5,423 nucleotides of DNA from Chloroflexota bacterium (GTDB lineage: Bacteria > Chloroflexota > Anaerolineae > B4-G1 > DUEL01): positions 1 to 5,423 of the forward strand of contig JAGHZG010000144.1 in NCBI GenBank assembly GCA_017743275.1. Direction: 5' to 3'. The notes below the pieces were generated by a model. It had not been told where the DNA came from, searched no databases, and was given only the letters and a program-made list of their open reading frames with translations. This document shows, piece by piece, positions 1 to 5,291 of the stretch (position 1 is its first letter; every line of letters starts with the position of its first letter). The translations under genes and the position numbers were made by a program.

Positions 1-1
1 G

Positions 2-124
2 CCGATGGCGGACTTCTTCAACGCTCTCCAGCCGGGGCTGGGGTACCTGGTCATCTTCGCCGTCTACGCGGCGCTGTTCTTCCTGTCCATTCTGGCCCTG
101 ACGCGTGTGCGGGCAGGGCGGTAG
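2..124 (+). CDS. C-terminal end of a membrane protein (partial)
   Basis: The only frame with protein-like content at the left edge reads 40 residues and stops with TAG at 122-124. The 5' part lies outside the window. The visible tail has a short amphipathic lead (ADFFNALQPG), one hydrophobic helix of about 22 residues (roughly GYLVIFAVYAALFFLSILAL), then a short basic end (TRVRAGR). A final membrane helix followed by a few positive residues is the usual ending of an inner-membrane permease such as an ABC-2 type transporter subunit, but 40 residues cannot establish the family. The gene converges on the hydrolase on the other strand, with 196 bp between the two stop codons. A repeat element now occupies most of that gap. 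The coding call is fairly safe and the function is a guess. Confidence 0.65.
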   Translation, partial: PMADFFNALQPGLGYLVIFAVYAALFFLSILALTRVRAGR

Positions 125-134
125 GAGAAACAGA

Positions 135-145
135 CGGGCCAGGCA
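135..145. repeat. 11-bp direct repeat, left copy (possible target-site duplication)
   Basis: CGGGCCAGGCA at 135-145 recurs exactly at 285-295, one copy on each side of the left hairpin element. If the element is taken to include its GGYAAC/GTTACC ends (142-285), the duplication shrinks to GGGCCA (136-141 and 286-291). Either reading looks like duplication of target sequence on insertion. Confidence 0.5.
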
Positions 146-285
146 ACTATCTGTCAGGGAGCCTCTGGGCGAGCGCCCTCCAGGACGCGGCAAAGGATGC
201 CTCTGTAGCGCAGGCCGCCAGGCCTGCATACAGGCTGACAGCCTGCGCCACGTTACCTCCAAACCAATCCGGGCAGGTGGTTACC
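142..285 (-). mobile_element. Hairpin-rich MITE/REPIN-like element, left copy
   Basis: This non-coding unit of about 144 bp matches, in inverted orientation, the unit at 1179-1320, at roughly 80% by eye with the best match over 155-251. It begins GGCAACTA and ends GTGGTTACC, giving imperfect terminal inverted repeats. Inside, GTAGCGCAGGC (205-215) pairs with GCCTGCGCCAC (241-251) with one mismatch. Nested within that stem are two smaller hairpins: GCAGGCC-GCCA-GGCCTGC (210-227) and CAGGCT-GAC-AGCCTG (231-245). Another small palindrome, GGGCG-AG-CGCCC, lies near 167-178. It encodes no plausible protein, so any mobility would need a transposase supplied from elsewhere. The flanking 11-bp direct repeat supports past insertion. 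It could equally be classed as a REP doublet. Strand is arbitrary, set opposite to the right copy. Confidence 0.6.
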
Positions 286-315
286 GGGCCAGGCACATTG
301 GGCGTGCCTGGCCCG
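285..315. terminator. Hairpin terminator between convergent genes
   Basis: CGGGCCAGGCAC (285-296) pairs perfectly with GTGCCTGGCCCG (304-315) around a 7-nt loop, a 12-bp GC-rich stem six bases past the hydrolase stop codon. The right arm can also pair with 128-145, on the far side of the left repeat element. That longer pairing runs GACGGGCCAGGCA with TGCCTGGCCCGTC, then one mismatch, then AAAC with GTTT. The ancestral structure was probably a single bidirectional terminator for both convergent genes. The U-run is weak on the plus strand (CCGTTTATC) and absent on the minus strand in the present arrangement, so efficiency today is uncertain. Confidence 0.5.
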
Positions 316-320
316 TCCGT

Positions 321-1178
321 TTATCCCTCCAGAAACTCCCGGATGGCCGCTCCCACTTCCGCCGGGCGCTCCAGCGGCACCATGTGCCCGGCGTCCGGGA
401 TGACGACGAAGCGGGCATGGGGGAGCAGCCGTTCCATTCGTTTCTGGGCCTGAGGGAAGAAAGTCTGGGAGTGTTCCCCCCGGACCACCAGGGTTGGGGC
501 ACGCAGGCGGGGGATGGCCCGCCAGACGTCGGTGGGGATGGTGGAGAAGATGCGCGCCTCCCACTCCGGCGGATAGACCAGTTCCACCCCGCCGTCGGGC
601 CGCTGGCGGGTACCGGCCTCCACATAGGCCCAGAGGCTTTCATCGGGCCAGGTGGCGAAAAAGGGTTTGGTCCGGAAGTACTCGTAGCAGGACTGCCGGT
701 CGGGCCAGGTGCGCCGACGGTAGAGGGCTCCCCGAACCAGCGCCGGGCGCGGCGTCAGGCCGATCCAGCGCATGACCTGGGCCAGCCGCAGCCAGTGGGG
801 CGGGAGGATGACCGGGTCTATCAGGACGACGGCCCGGAAGAGGTCGGGGCGGTCCACGGCGGCCCAGAGGGTCATCACGCCCCCCATGGAGTGGCCGACG
901 CCGATGATTCCCCGCAACCCCAGCCCGTCCAGTCCCCGAATCAGGTCGTCGGCCAGGGGGCGCCAGCCGTTGACCTCTTCGGGACGGCTGCCGGGCCAGA
1001 GCGGGCGTGCGGGCAGGCCGATGACCCGGTAGCGGTCGGTGAGGGTCGCCGCCAGCGGGCGGTAGGTGCCCGGCGGGAAGCCGTTGGCATGGGCGATATG
1101 CAGGACGGAGCCGTCCCCGCCGAATTCATAGACGTCAGGCACTGCTCCGTATTCCGGGTTGTGGGCACGGTGTGCCAT
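321..1178 (-). CDS. Alpha/beta hydrolase, unknown substrate
   Basis: A 285-residue cytoplasmic alpha/beta-hydrolase-fold protein with no signal peptide. The oxyanion-loop region is HANGFP (about 30-35) rather than the usual HGxP. The nucleophile elbow is GHSMGG with Ser97, and the catalytic His265 lies in DAGHMVPLERP. A cap-like insert rich in Trp, Arg and Pro lies between about 124 and 225. The segment where many relatives carry the acid as GExSD reads GEHSQ here (234-238), so the acid could be Glu235 or Asp121 of LIDP. Esterase, lactonase, thioesterase or C-C hydrolase activity is possible and cannot be chosen from sequence alone. I chose the ATG at 1178 because the open frame upstream runs into a repeat element and gives non-protein-like sequence. 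AAGGAG sits 16 nt upstream, an unusually long spacing, so a GTG 12 codons in (at 1142) is an alternative. The stop TAA lies against the terminator hairpin. The gene stands alone between inverted repeats. Confidence 0.85.
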   Translation of the reverse strand: MAHRAHNPEYGAVPDVYEFGGDGSVLHIAHANGFPPGTYRPLAATLTDRYRVIGLPARPLWPGSRPEEVNGWRPLADDLIRGLDGLGLRGIIGVGHSMGGVMTLWAAVDRPDLFRAVVLIDPVILPPHWLRLAQVMRWIGLTPRPALVRGALYRRRTWPDRQSCYEYFRTKPFFATWPDESLWAYVEAGTRQRPDGGVELVYPPEWEARIFSTIPTDVWRAIPRLRAPTLVVRGEHSQTFFPQAQKRMERLLPHARFVVIPDAGHMVPLERPAEVGAAIREFLEG

Positions 1179-1320
1179 ATACCTGCGTCCCGCTCTCCTT
1201 GCAGATACCGTAGCGCAGGCTGTCAGCCTGCATACAGGCCTGGCGGCCTGCGCTACAGGGGCAAGCCTTCGCCGCGTCTTGGATTGCGCTTGCCCGGAGG
1301 CTCCCTGGTAAGTAGTTACC
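1179..1320 (+). mobile_element. Hairpin-rich MITE/REPIN-like element, right copy
   Basis: This is the inverted partner of the unit at 142-285. GTAGCGCAGGC (1210-1220) and GCCTGCGCTAC (1246-1256) form a perfect 11-bp outer stem. Inside it are GCAGGCT-GTC-AGCCTGC (1215-1231) and CAGGCC-TGGC-GGCCTG (1235-1250). A further perfect 8-bp stem joins GGGCAAGC (1259-1266) to GCTTGCCC (1288-1295). The outer end is GTAGTTACC (1312-1320), matching the GGYAAC end of the left copy. The inner boundary is blurred: weak similarity to the left copy continues through GCAGGT up to the hydrolase start codon. I see no direct repeat flanking this copy. It is non-coding. Confidence 0.6.
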
Positions 1321-1327
1321 GAAAATG

Positions 1328-1412
1328 CTCGTAGTGAGCCACGAAGCGCAGCGGAGTGGCGTTGCAAAGGCCCAGAACGGCACTCCGCTGGCGCTTCGTG
1401 CCTGACTACGAA
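1328..1412. repeat. Long imperfect palindrome, different family
   Basis: The left arm (about 1328-1362) contains CGTAGTGAGCCACGAAGCGC then AGCGGAGTGGCGTT. The right arm (about 1376-1412) is its near reverse complement, with GGCACTCCGCTGGCGCTTCG and then CTGACTACGA. The arms are about 35 bp with a few mismatches around a loop of about 13 nt, so a transcript would fold into one long hairpin. It lies directly beyond the right-hand element, upstream of the hydrolase and downstream of the sugar-transferase operon. It could act as a terminator or 3'-end stabiliser for that operon, although no U-run follows. The unit looks like a dispersed genomic palindrome, which I cannot confirm from one copy. 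Confidence 0.6.
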
Positions 1413-1462
1413 CGAAAAAGCGTTGATAACCTCTGCCTCCGCTCTGACCCCCGCCCTTTGCC

Positions 1463-1542
1463 CCCTGCTCCCCTGCTCCCTGCGACCTGCTCCCCTGCTC
1501 CCTGCGACCTGCTCCCTGCTCCCTGCGACTTGCGACCTGCGC
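1463..1542. repeat. C-rich heptamer tandem repeat (CTGCTCC/CTGCGAC)
   Basis: About eleven consecutive units of 7 bp, two of them stretched to 8 bp, share the core CTGC. They alternate CTGCTCC(C) and CTGCGAC and then decay to TTGCGAC and CTGCGCT. A higher-order unit of about 22 bp (CTGCTCCCCTGCTCCCTGCGAC) is repeated in tandem near the start. The tract ends a few bases after the stop codon of the sugar-transferase gene on the minus strand. It has no useful open reading frame. Slippage-prone heptamer tracts of this type resemble the short tandemly repeated sequences described in cyanobacteria. No function is evident. Confidence 0.75.
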
Positions 1543-1546
1543 TCTG

Positions 1547-2959
1547 TCAGTATGCTCCCTCCCCCAGCAACACCTTCGGGATGGTGCGCATCAGAATTTT
1601 GAAGTCCAGCCAGAGGGACCAGTTCTCAATGTAGTAGATGTCCAGGAGCACCATTTCGTCAAAGGAGAGACGGCTGCGGCCGCTGACCTGCCAGAGACCG
1701 GTCATCCCCGGCGGGGCCTCCAGCCGCTTCTTGTGCCACTCTTGGTACTTCTCCACTTCTGCCGGAATGGGTGGGCGGGGGCCGATCAGACTCATCTCCC
1801 CCCGCAGGACGTTCACCAACTGCGGCAACTCGTCCATGCTGAGGCGGCGCAGAATCCGGCCGACGCGCGTCAGCCGGGGGTCGTCCCGAATCTTGAAGAT
1901 GGGGCCGTCGGCCTCGTTTATGTCCGCCAGCATATCCTGCTGCTCCTCGGCCCCCACGTGCATGGAGCGGAACTTGTACATTTCAAAATGGCGCCCTCGC
2001 AATCCCACCCGCGTCTGGCGGAAGATGATGGGACCGGGACTATCCAGCCGGATGGCCAGGGCAATGAGCAGGAAGAGCGGGGCGCCCAGCAACAATCCCA
2101 TGGTCGCCAACGTGACATCTATCAGCCGCTTTACGAAAAGGGCCCCCTTGCTGATGGCGACCGACCGCACGCCGATGAGGGGCACCCCGCCCAGGTCCTC
2201 CACGTTCACCTGCGTCAGACTCATCTGGAACAGGTCGGGGACGATGCGGGGGCGCACCCGGCGCCTCTCGCACTCCCGCACAATGCCCAGGATTTTACGG
2301 TGGTACATCCAGGGCAGGGTGATGATGACCTCGTCGGGCCGTTCTTCGTCCAGGATGGCCGGCAGGTTATCCAGGGGGCCCAGTGCCTTGAAGCGCCCGA
2401 TGTCGGTATACCCCTTCTCGGGGTTATCATCCACAAAGCCGACGACGCGGTAGCCCAGGTCCGGACGGGCGACGATGGTGCGCATAACGGTCCGCCCAAT
2501 CTCCCCGGCGCCGACAATGACGACCCGCTTGATGCCGATCCCGCGCCTGCGCAAGTACGCGATGGCGATGCCCTGCGCGCCGCGCACCAGCGCCAGCAGC
2601 AGAATGGTCAGCAGGCCGACCTCTATAAGCATGGCGCGGGAGTAATAGCGGGGCCGGAAGACGAAGGTGATCGCCAGCATCAGCACCGTCACCTTCGCCG
2701 TGGCGTTGGTGATCCGGTAGACCTGGTCCATCCAGGAGCGGGGCCAGGTCCGGTACACCCCGTCTACCACGAAAAAGACCGGCGTCAGGATGACGTAGAG
2801 GATCAGGAACGGGAGGTAGGCGGAAAGGGGCGCGTCGTAGGCGACGTCCAGGAACCAGCGCAGGTCATAGCGCACCCAGTAGCCCGCCAGGAAGGCAACA
2901 ATGATGGTGACGACGTCCAGCAGGGCCACCCACCCGGGCACACGGCCGTTTCGGCTCAT
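1547..2959 (-). CDS. Polyprenyl-phosphate sugar-1-phosphate transferase (WcaJ/WbaP-like)
   Basis: A 470-residue inner-membrane enzyme that by family transfers a hexose-1-phosphate from a nucleotide sugar to undecaprenyl phosphate, the first step of exopolysaccharide or O-antigen repeat assembly. The N-terminal third has hydrophobic helices near 11-28, 48-66, 88-102 and 111-126. A Rossmann-like regulatory domain follows (RVVIVGAGEIG at 145-155, about 145-265). The catalytic bacterial sugar transferase domain starts at KRLID (277-281) with a hydrophobic re-entrant helix (282-304). It continues with DSPGP (306-310), KFRSM (329-333), the catalytic Asp-Glu pair in DELPQL (376-381), IGPRPP (392-397) and PPGMTGLWQVSGRS (416-429). 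Length and domain order are normal for the long form of the family. The ATG overlaps the upstream GT4 stop as ATGA and has a good GGGAGG site 6-7 nt upstream, so translation is probably coupled. The donor sugar (glucose or galactose phosphate) cannot be told. Confidence 0.95.
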   Translation of the reverse strand: MSRNGRVPGWVALLDVVTIIVAFLAGYWVRYDLRWFLDVAYDAPLSAYLPFLILYVILTPVFFVVDGVYRTWPRSWMDQVYRITNATAKVTVLMLAITFVFRPRYYSRAMLIEVGLLTILLLALVRGAQGIAIAYLRRRGIGIKRVVIVGAGEIGRTVMRTIVARPDLGYRVVGFVDDNPEKGYTDIGRFKALGPLDNLPAILDEERPDEVIITLPWMYHRKILGIVRECERRRVRPRIVPDLFQMSLTQVNVEDLGGVPLIGVRSVAISKGALFVKRLIDVTLATMGLLLGAPLFLLIALAIRLDSPGPIIFRQTRVGLRGRHFEMYKFRSMHVGAEEQQDMLADINEADGPIFKIRDDPRLTRVGRILRRLSMDELPQLVNVLRGEMSLIGPRPPIPAEVEKYQEWHKKRLEAPPGMTGLWQVSGRSRLSFDEMVLLDIYYIENWSLWLDFKILMRTIPKVLLGEGAY

Positions 2960-4101
2960 GATCTCCCTCCCACAGCCTCCTGGTAAACGGTAACCGTATC
3001 GGCAGCGGTACGGGGCCAGGAGAAGCGGGCCGCGTGCTCCAGTCCCCGTTGCCGCAACGTCTCCCGCAGGGTCTCATCGGTCAGCAGACGATGGAGGCCG
3101 TCGGCGATGGCCTCCACGTCGGTCGGGTCCACCAGGAGCGCGCCGTCCCCGGCGGCCTCCGGCAGGGCAGAGACGGAGGATGTCAGCACGGGGATGCCGC
3201 AGGCCTGGGCCTCCAGTACCGGCAGGCCAAAGCCCTCGTAGAGGGACGGGTAGGCGAAAGCCTGGGCGGCGTTGTACCAGAAGGGGAGTTCGTCGTTGGG
3301 GACGTAGCCAGGGAAGTAGACGCGGGAGGAGAGCCCCCATCGCTCCACGGTGGCGAAAATCTCGTCGTCGTACCAGCCCCGGGCGCCGGCCAGCACCAGG
3401 GCGGTTTCGGCATCGGCGCCGGAGCGGGCGAACGCCTCTACCAGCCGGACCAGGTTCTTGCGCGGCTCCAGCGTCCCCACGAAGAGGACGAAGCGGGCCG
3501 GGAGCCCCCGCCGGGCCCGGAACGCGGCCACCTCCTCCGCCGACAGGGGCCGAAAGATGGGATCCACCCCGTGGTAGACGACGCGGATTTTCTCCCGCGC
3601 GATGCCCAGCAGGCGGACCGTCTCCTCGGCGGTATGAGCGGAAACGGCGATGACTCGCCGGGCCTGCCGGACGGAGAGGCGGGTAAACAGGCGCAGGTAG
3701 AATCGGTTGGCAGGACGGAAAAGGTACGGGTAGCGCAGAAAACTCAGGTCGTGGACGGTGACGACCACAGGGCAGGGAGCCAGCAGCGGGCCGACGAAGA
3801 CGGGCCCGTGGGCCAGGTCGGCCCCCGCGGCCCGCAGCGCGCGCCCCTGGGCCAGTTGCTCCCACAGGATCCGCGCCGCGGGCCGGTGGGTGGGCCAGCG
3901 GGTGTGGACGGCCCGCAGGGCCGGCGGCCTCTCCCCGCTGCGGGGCCCCAGAAACGCGGTCACCCGACAGCCAGCCTGAGGCAGATAGGTCAGCAGATGG
4001 TAGATGTACTGATGGACCCCCGCGCTCCGGTAGGACGGGTCCCCGGAAAGCAAATGGGCGTTAATGGCCACGTGGATGGGCCGTTGCCGGGAATCGTGCA
4101 T
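2956..4101 (-). CDS. GT4-family glycosyltransferase (group 1)
   Basis: A 381-residue GT-B retaining glycosyltransferase, probably cytoplasmic or peripheral to the membrane, expected to add a sugar from a nucleotide-sugar donor to a lipid-linked glycan. The N-terminal lobe opens with a beta strand (IHVAINAHLL, 9-18) and the SAGVHQYIYHLL loop and helix (26-37). Another N-lobe motif is VTVHDLSFLRYP. The linker and C-lobe carry the nucleotide-sugar site: FVGTLEPRKNL (about 207-217) and the EX7E motif in YEGFGLPVLEAQACGIPV (Glu289 and Glu297). It resembles the mannosyltransferase-like members of GT4, but the sugar is not predictable. An in-frame extension to 4239 exists, but it reads through promoter-like and repeat-like DNA, so I chose ATG 4101. 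There is no Shine-Dalgarno sequence before it, and a consensus -10 box lies 9 bp upstream, which suggests a leaderless or very short-leader message. It is the first gene of a two-gene operon, overlapping the sugar transferase by 4 bp. Confidence 0.93.
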   Translation of the reverse strand: MHDSRQRPIHVAINAHLLSGDPSYRSAGVHQYIYHLLTYLPQAGCRVTAFLGPRSGERPPALRAVHTRWPTHRPAARILWEQLAQGRALRAAGADLAHGPVFVGPLLAPCPVVVTVHDLSFLRYPYLFRPANRFYLRLFTRLSVRQARRVIAVSAHTAEETVRLLGIAREKIRVVYHGVDPIFRPLSAEEVAAFRARRGLPARFVLFVGTLEPRKNLVRLVEAFARSGADAETALVLAGARGWYDDEIFATVERWGLSSRVYFPGYVPNDELPFWYNAAQAFAYPSLYEGFGLPVLEAQACGIPVLTSSVSALPEAAGDGALLVDPTDVEAIADGLHRLLTDETLRETLRQRGLEHAARFSWPRTAADTVTVYQEAVGGRS

Positions 4102-4110
4102 GGCGGCACT

Positions 4111-4138
4111 ATTATACCACGACCGGCACAGATGACCA
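4111..4138 (-). promoter_or_regulatory. Extended -10 promoter for the polysaccharide operon
   Basis: Read on the minus strand, a perfect TATAAT box (4116 down to 4111) is preceded by TGG, making an extended -10. A -35-like TGGTCA (4138-4133, four of six matches to TTGACA) lies 16 bp upstream. The usual start point 6-8 nt past the -10 falls at about 4105-4103, just before the ATG at 4101. The GT4 message would then have a leader of about 2-4 nt at most. Confidence 0.6.
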
Positions 4139-4281
4139 GAGTTTTGCAGTTTACCGCAGAGCGCGCAGAGGACGTCGGATAGACCGCCGGGTAGAGGCGA
4201 CGCATGCCCCCTCCGCAGGGGGCGGAAATGGGCGCCCAAGCCGTCTATGGTGGGCAGTTACGGACGCGGAGATTTTGTGGT
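4139..4281. other. Non-coding upstream region with short repeats and hairpin
   Basis: Together with the promoter and the GGTAAC-ended repeat, this fills the gap of about 300 bp between the GT4 and second hydrolase genes. It holds a short tandem GCAGAGCGC/GCAGAGGAC (4156-4173). It also holds a perfect 7-bp hairpin, GCCCCCT-CCGC-AGGGGGC (4206-4223), and an inverted pair CAGTTAC (4255-4261) and GTAACTG (4283-4289). I see no convincing gene. The hairpin has no U-run on either side and is not a standard intrinsic terminator. Confidence 0.5.
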
Positions 4282-4410
4282 GGTAACTGTTCAGCCTCAC
4301 CCCTCCCCCAGCGGCTTCGCCGCTACCCGGGAGGGGTGCCGCCGCAGGTGGCGGGGGTGGGGGTGAGGAAGCCTGAATAGTCAAGGATTTCAATCGGCCT
4401 GACGGTTACC
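4282..4410. repeat. GGTAAC-ended palindromic repeat
   Basis: A repeat-like block of about 129 bp begins GGTAACTG (4282-4289) and ends CGGTTACC (4403-4410), the same GGTAAC-type ends seen on the two hairpin elements further left. Its body is a large imperfect palindrome. TTCAGCCTCACCCC near 4290-4303 faces GGGGGTGAGGAAGCCTGAA (4359-4377). Inside are AGCGGC-TTC-GCCGCT (4310-4324) flanked by CCCCTCCC (4300-4307) and GGGAGGGG (4329-4336). The internal sequence does not match the other two elements, so only the termini are shared. It lies downstream of the second hydrolase, whose TAA stop falls inside the GGTTACC end, and it may serve as that gene's terminator. No U-run is present. Confidence 0.45.
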
Positions 4411-5200
4411 CCTCCGCCAGAAACTCCAGCAGGATGCGATTGAACGCATCGGGGTTATCCGCGATGATGCCGTGACCGCTCCCCTCCACGACGACGTGGC
4501 GGGCTTCTGGGATTCCCTGCGCCAGGGCGCGCTGGACCGGCGGGGGTACGGTGGTGTCCTCCGCGCCCGTGATCACCAGGACGGGCATCCGCAGTTCGCT
4601 CAGGCGGCCCGTTGTGTCAAAGCGCATCAGGGAGCGCATAGCGGACCGGTAGGCGCAGGGGTTGGTCTGAGTGATGCGCCGGACGATGTTCTCCCGCAGA
4701 CGTTGCTGGTCGGGGTGAGGGAAGAGTCGCCGGGCCACCATTTCGGCCTGCCGCTCGGGGCCGATAAAGCGGGCCAAGACCGCTCGCGCCAGGAAGTAGA
4801 GCCAGTCGCTCAGGCTCTGGGGGCGCAGGCGGGCGAAGGTGTTGACCAGCACCAGACGCCGCACCATTTCAGGGTGGTCCAGCGCCAGTTGCTGGGCCAC
4901 GGTCCCACCCATAGAGATGCCCACGACGTGGGCCGGAACCGCGCTCATTCGTTCCAGGAACAGCGCCATATCCCCGGCCATGGCCTGGACGGTCACTTCG
5001 GGCGGGGCGCTGGAACGGCCGAAGCCCCGCATATCGGGGGCCAGCACCCGGTAACCGGCCCGGGCCAGGGGGCCGAACTGGAGGAGCCAGTCCCCACCGG
5101 CGGAGCCCAGGCCGTGCAGCAGGAGGACGGGCGGCGCGCCGGCCGGGTTCACTTCTTCGTAGTGAAGGCAGAGAAAGTCCGAAAGGTCTATCGCGGGCAT
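4406..5200 (-). CDS. Alpha/beta hydrolase (MenH / enol-lactonase-like fold)
   Basis: A 264-residue alpha/beta hydrolase of standard single-domain length with no signal peptide. The oxyanion strand reads VLLLHGLGSAGGDW (25-38). The loop after it is DMRGFGRSS (56-64), a signature common in the family. The nucleophile elbow is VVGISMGG with Ser96, the acid is Asp215 in VITGAEDTTVPP, and the base is His243 in GSGHGIIADNP. The full Ser-Asp-His triad is therefore present, unlike the other hydrolase in this window. Similar proteins include 3-oxoadipate enol-lactonases, MenH-like enzymes and many uncharacterised esterases, and no substrate can be assigned. The ATG at 5200 is supported by AGAGGTGA ending about 5 nt upstream. 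The in-frame extension to 5323 overlaps the preceding gene and looks non-coding. The gene probably has its own transcript, or reads on from the partial gene 91 bp upstream. Confidence 0.92.
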   Translation of the reverse strand: MPAIDLSDFLCLHYEEVNPAGAPPVLLLHGLGSAGGDWLLQFGPLARAGYRVLAPDMRGFGRSSAPPEVTVQAMAGDMALFLERMSAVPAHVVGISMGGTVAQQLALDHPEMVRRLVLVNTFARLRPQSLSDWLYFLARAVLARFIGPERQAEMVARRLFPHPDQQRLRENIVRRITQTNPCAYRSAMRSLMRFDTTGRLSELRMPVLVITGAEDTTVPPPVQRALAQGIPEARHVVVEGSGHGIIADNPDAFNRILLEFLAEG

Positions 5201-5291
5201 GGGTTCACCTCTGGGTCGTTTCGGGTTGACTGGAGAAAAATTGCTAAAGACAAAAAACCAATGGCAATTCGTGTCGGACGGCGGACGGGTT
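5201..5291 (-). promoter_or_regulatory. AT-rich intergenic region, possible weak terminator or promoter
   Basis: This 91-bp gap between the partial gene and the second hydrolase is clearly more AT-rich than its surroundings. On the minus strand, AATTGC (5269-5264) and GCAATT (5244-5239) form a short stem around a T-rich loop and are followed by more Ts, a weak terminator-like arrangement. TTGCCA in the same stretch resembles a -35 box, but no good -10 follows it. The hydrolase ribosome-binding site AGAGGTGA lies at about 5213-5206. Confidence 0.3.

Noticed and set aside
205..251. CRISPR-like or tRNA-like element suggested by the strong stems
   Set aside because: There are no regularly spaced repeats with unique spacers, and no anticodon, T-loop or CCA features. 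The stems are nested palindromes repeated elsewhere in inverted orientation.
142..1320. Composite transposon made of two inverted ends carrying a passenger hydrolase
   Set aside because: No transposase is present, and the direct repeat flanks the left element alone rather than the whole segment, so independent insertions fit better. Kept only as an open question.
105..1334. Plus-strand open frame of 409 codons opposite the first hydrolase
   Set aside because: It is rich in Gly, Arg, Pro and His with no recognisable motif, runs through both hairpin elements, and lies opposite a clear alpha/beta hydrolase. It is an antisense shadow in GC-rich DNA.
1733..2986. Plus-strand open frame of 417 codons opposite the sugar transferase
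   Set aside because: Composition is dominated by His, Gln, Asp and Gly with no domain signal. The opposite strand carries the full set of sugar-transferase motifs.
3034..4182. Plus-strand open frame of 382 codons opposite the GT4 gene
   Set aside because: Low-complexity Gly/Arg/Gln/Pro content and no motif. It is the complement of a well-supported glycosyltransferase.
4102..4239. 46-residue N-terminal extension of the GT4 protein
   Set aside because: It would translate the TATAAT promoter box and repeat-like GCAGAG sequence, and the GT4 fold already begins with a proper first beta strand just after the ATG at 4101.
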